A program made the translations under genes and the position numbers. A DNA stretch of 24,679 nucleotides from JAWLCQ01 sp041687095. Its GTDB lineage: Bacteria > Planctomycetota > Phycisphaerae > SM23-33. The stretch covers positions 1 through 24,679 of the forward strand of contig JAWLCQ010000059.1 of the NCBI GenBank assembly GCA_041687095.1. The letters are read 5' to 3'. Of the stretch, positions 23,590-24,679 are shown in pieces (position 1 is the first letter of the stretch; each line of letters opens with the position of its first letter). Below the pieces are notes generated by a model, which saw only the letters and a list, made by a program, of their open reading frames with translations, searched no databases and was not told the DNA's origin.

Positions 23590-23610
23590 CCCCGGGACGC
23601 CCCCGGGATC

Positions 23611-24342
23611 TCACCGCCGGCGCAGCCCCTTCGCGGCGGCGAGCATCCGCTTCGCGGCGCGTTCGAGCTTGGCGGAGAGCTCTTCGCGGGCGGTCTCGTC
23701 GAGCGCCTCCGAGACCTCCGCGAACCGCTCGAGCCCGGCGGCGTCGCCGAAGAGATCGAGGGTGCGCTCCACCTGGGTCTCGTAGGTGCGGCGGCTGGCG
23801 CTGCGACGGCGGTGCCGCCCGGTCTGCCGGAGGGTCTCGTCGACGAAGCGAGCGGCGGTGGGGCCGTCCAGGTCGAAGTCGAGGCAGTGCTTCGCCGCGC
23901 GGTCGAGGGCGGAGAGGGTGGGACGGCCGCCGGGATCCTTGCGATCGGCGAGCGGCAGCAGGCGTTCCTTCAGCCCGGGCTCGAGCCGCTTCCAGTACCG
24001 GCCGGTGATCAGCTCGTCGTAGGCGCCGACCCGGGCTAGCACCGACACCGCCTTCGCCGACAGCCCGGTCTGCCCGGGCACCCGGCGCAGCAGCTCGCGC
24101 CACCGCGGGTTCGAGCCCCGGTCGGCCCGGAGCATCGCCCGCGCGTCCTCGTCGAAGATCTCGGTGAGCATGAGCTGCGAGACCCGCCGGTGCCCGTCCT
24201 CGAACGCGTCGATCCAGTCGCCCATCGCGTCGAGGACCCGCGCGACCGACTTCACGCCGTCCCTGTCCAGCGCGACGACGGTCTTCGGCGCGCGCACGAC
24301 GAGCGCGCCGGTGGAGGGCTTCTTCGATTCCTTCTTCGCCAT
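23611..24342 (-). CDS. Arg-rich helical protein of unknown function
   Basis: A 243-residue, mostly alpha-helical protein without signal peptide or TM segment, probably cytoplasmic. It has a basic Lys/Ser start (MAKKESKKPS), a central helical region with WIDAFEDGHRRVSQLM (from 47) and a basic C-terminus (AKRMLAAAKGLRRR). No domain is recognised. The start at 24342 has GGAG 8 nt upstream. The wording of the protein reminds me of myxobacterial (Sandaracinaceae-like) hypothetical proteins, which fits poorly with the planctomycete-like genes to the left; this is an impression, not a search result. It is 43 nt downstream of the next gene on the same strand. Confidence 0.72.
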   Translation of the reverse strand: MAKKESKKPSTGALVVRAPKTVVALDRDGVKSVARVLDAMGDWIDAFEDGHRRVSQLMLTEIFDEDARAMLRADRGSNPRWRELLRRVPGQTGLSAKAVSVLARVGAYDELITGRYWKRLEPGLKERLLPLADRKDPGGRPTLSALDRAAKHCLDFDLDGPTAARFVDETLRQTGRHRRRSASRRTYETQVERTLDLFGDAAGLERFAEVSEALDETAREELSAKLERAAKRMLAAAKGLRRR

Positions 24343-24385
24343 GAGGATCGCTCCGCCCGCCCCGCGCGGGCCTCTTGGGGCGATC

Positions 24386-24679
24386 CTATCGCGCGCACCG
24401 GGGTTCGGGCGGCTGACCGGCGCAAGCGCTCTCGGTGGCCACGGCGGAGAGCGGCACCCGCGCGCCGAGCACGCCCGCGGCCACGACCAGTTCGCCCTCG
24501 AACGCCCCGGACGCGGACGGCACGAACCGCACCGTCCCCTGCAGCGCCTCTCCGGCCGGCACCACCTCGCCCTCCAGCGCCAGCTCGAACGGGCCGAGCG
24601 TGCTCGCCGCCACCGGGAGATCCCGCGGCGCGTTCGTTCGCACCCGCACGACCAGCTCGGAGCGACCGCCGGCCGCCGT
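24386..24679 (-). CDS. Partial exported or surface protein with Ig-like (ASPM/SPD-2-type) domain
   Basis: The last 97 residues of a protein whose N-terminus lies beyond the right edge of the window. The pattern of short beta strands, LPVAASTLGPFELALEG then GTVRFVPSASGAFEGELVV, matches the choice-of-anchor D/DUF1573 style of immunoglobulin-like repeat (G-x-x-x-F-x-P...G-x-x-x-x-x-L). It ends ESACAGQPPEPRCAR with two Cys that could form a disulfide. Such repeats are abundant in myxobacterial secreted proteins. The GTG codons inside are not taken as starts because the frame is open to the edge. Confidence 0.55.
   Translation of the reverse strand, partial: TAAGGRSELVVRVRTNAPRDLPVAASTLGPFELALEGEVVPAGEALQGTVRFVPSASGAFEGELVVAAGVLGARVPLSAVATESACAGQPPEPRCAR

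Noticed and set aside
22840..23600. tmRNA, RNase P RNA or tRNA
   Set aside because: GGGCTGAGACGACTCGG vaguely resembles a tmRNA start, but no tag-reading frame, T-arm or CCA end was found, and no RNase P core or tRNA cloverleaf.
59..24679. PEP-CTERM-type substrate of the exosortase in this window
   Set aside because: None of the C-termini here has the sorting motif, TM helix and basic tail.

Overview
This is a GC-rich, gene-dense window whose main part (about 1-22,840) looks like a planctomycete chromosome, most likely of the Phycisphaerae type. The pointers are the very high GC, an exosortase/EPS operon, a SecD-SecF fusion, an anhydro-type sulfatase gene and frequent REP-like palindromes between genes. 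The taxonomic call is inference. dnaA, parB and a perfect parS palindrome lie within 20 kb, so the region is probably close to the replication origin.

Layout. 59-1974: an exported hypothetical protein and a two-TM potassium channel with an RCK domain, both on the minus strand. 1975-3028: a gene-free stretch with palindromes and a heptamer array that ends 12 nt from the dnaA stop codon. 3029-4372: dnaA (minus). 4373-4942: a candidate oriC with DnaA boxes and a nested hairpin. 4943-6364: a cytoplasmic sulfatase, the only clear plus-strand gene. 6365-6675: two hairpins and a second heptamer array, again ending 12 nt from a stop codon. 17262-6676 (minus): an exosortase-linked exopolysaccharide operon, read as a possible 38-codon upstream ORF, Wza-like export lipoprotein, exosortase, DUF3485/EpsI-like protein, giant TPR protein and Wzc-like tyrosine kinase/chain-length protein. 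Short gaps, an ATGA overlap and a ribosome-binding site inside the preceding gene indicate coupled translation. 17,263-17,868: gene-free, filled with REP-like repeats and a 16-bp terminator-like hairpin. 17,869-21,483: secDF fusion with a large helical insertion and an EF-hand-like loop. 21,775-22,776: parB, with parS 43 bp upstream and no parA where one would be expected.

The right end (about 22,840-24,679) is different. It begins with about 770 bp of lower-GC sequence without a convincing gene, possibly a fragment of a structured RNA such as a group II intron. Two short genes follow that resemble myxobacterial rather than planctomycete proteins. This may be a real insertion boundary or an assembly chimera.

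The most interesting points are: the two heptamer arrays with the same junction to their neighbouring genes; the EF-hand in the periplasmic part of SecF; the tyrosine kinase with a degenerate P-loop but an intact tyrosine tail; the repeated 9-mer TGTCGGTTR on both sides of dnaA; and a 45-bp AT-rich codon patch inside parB.
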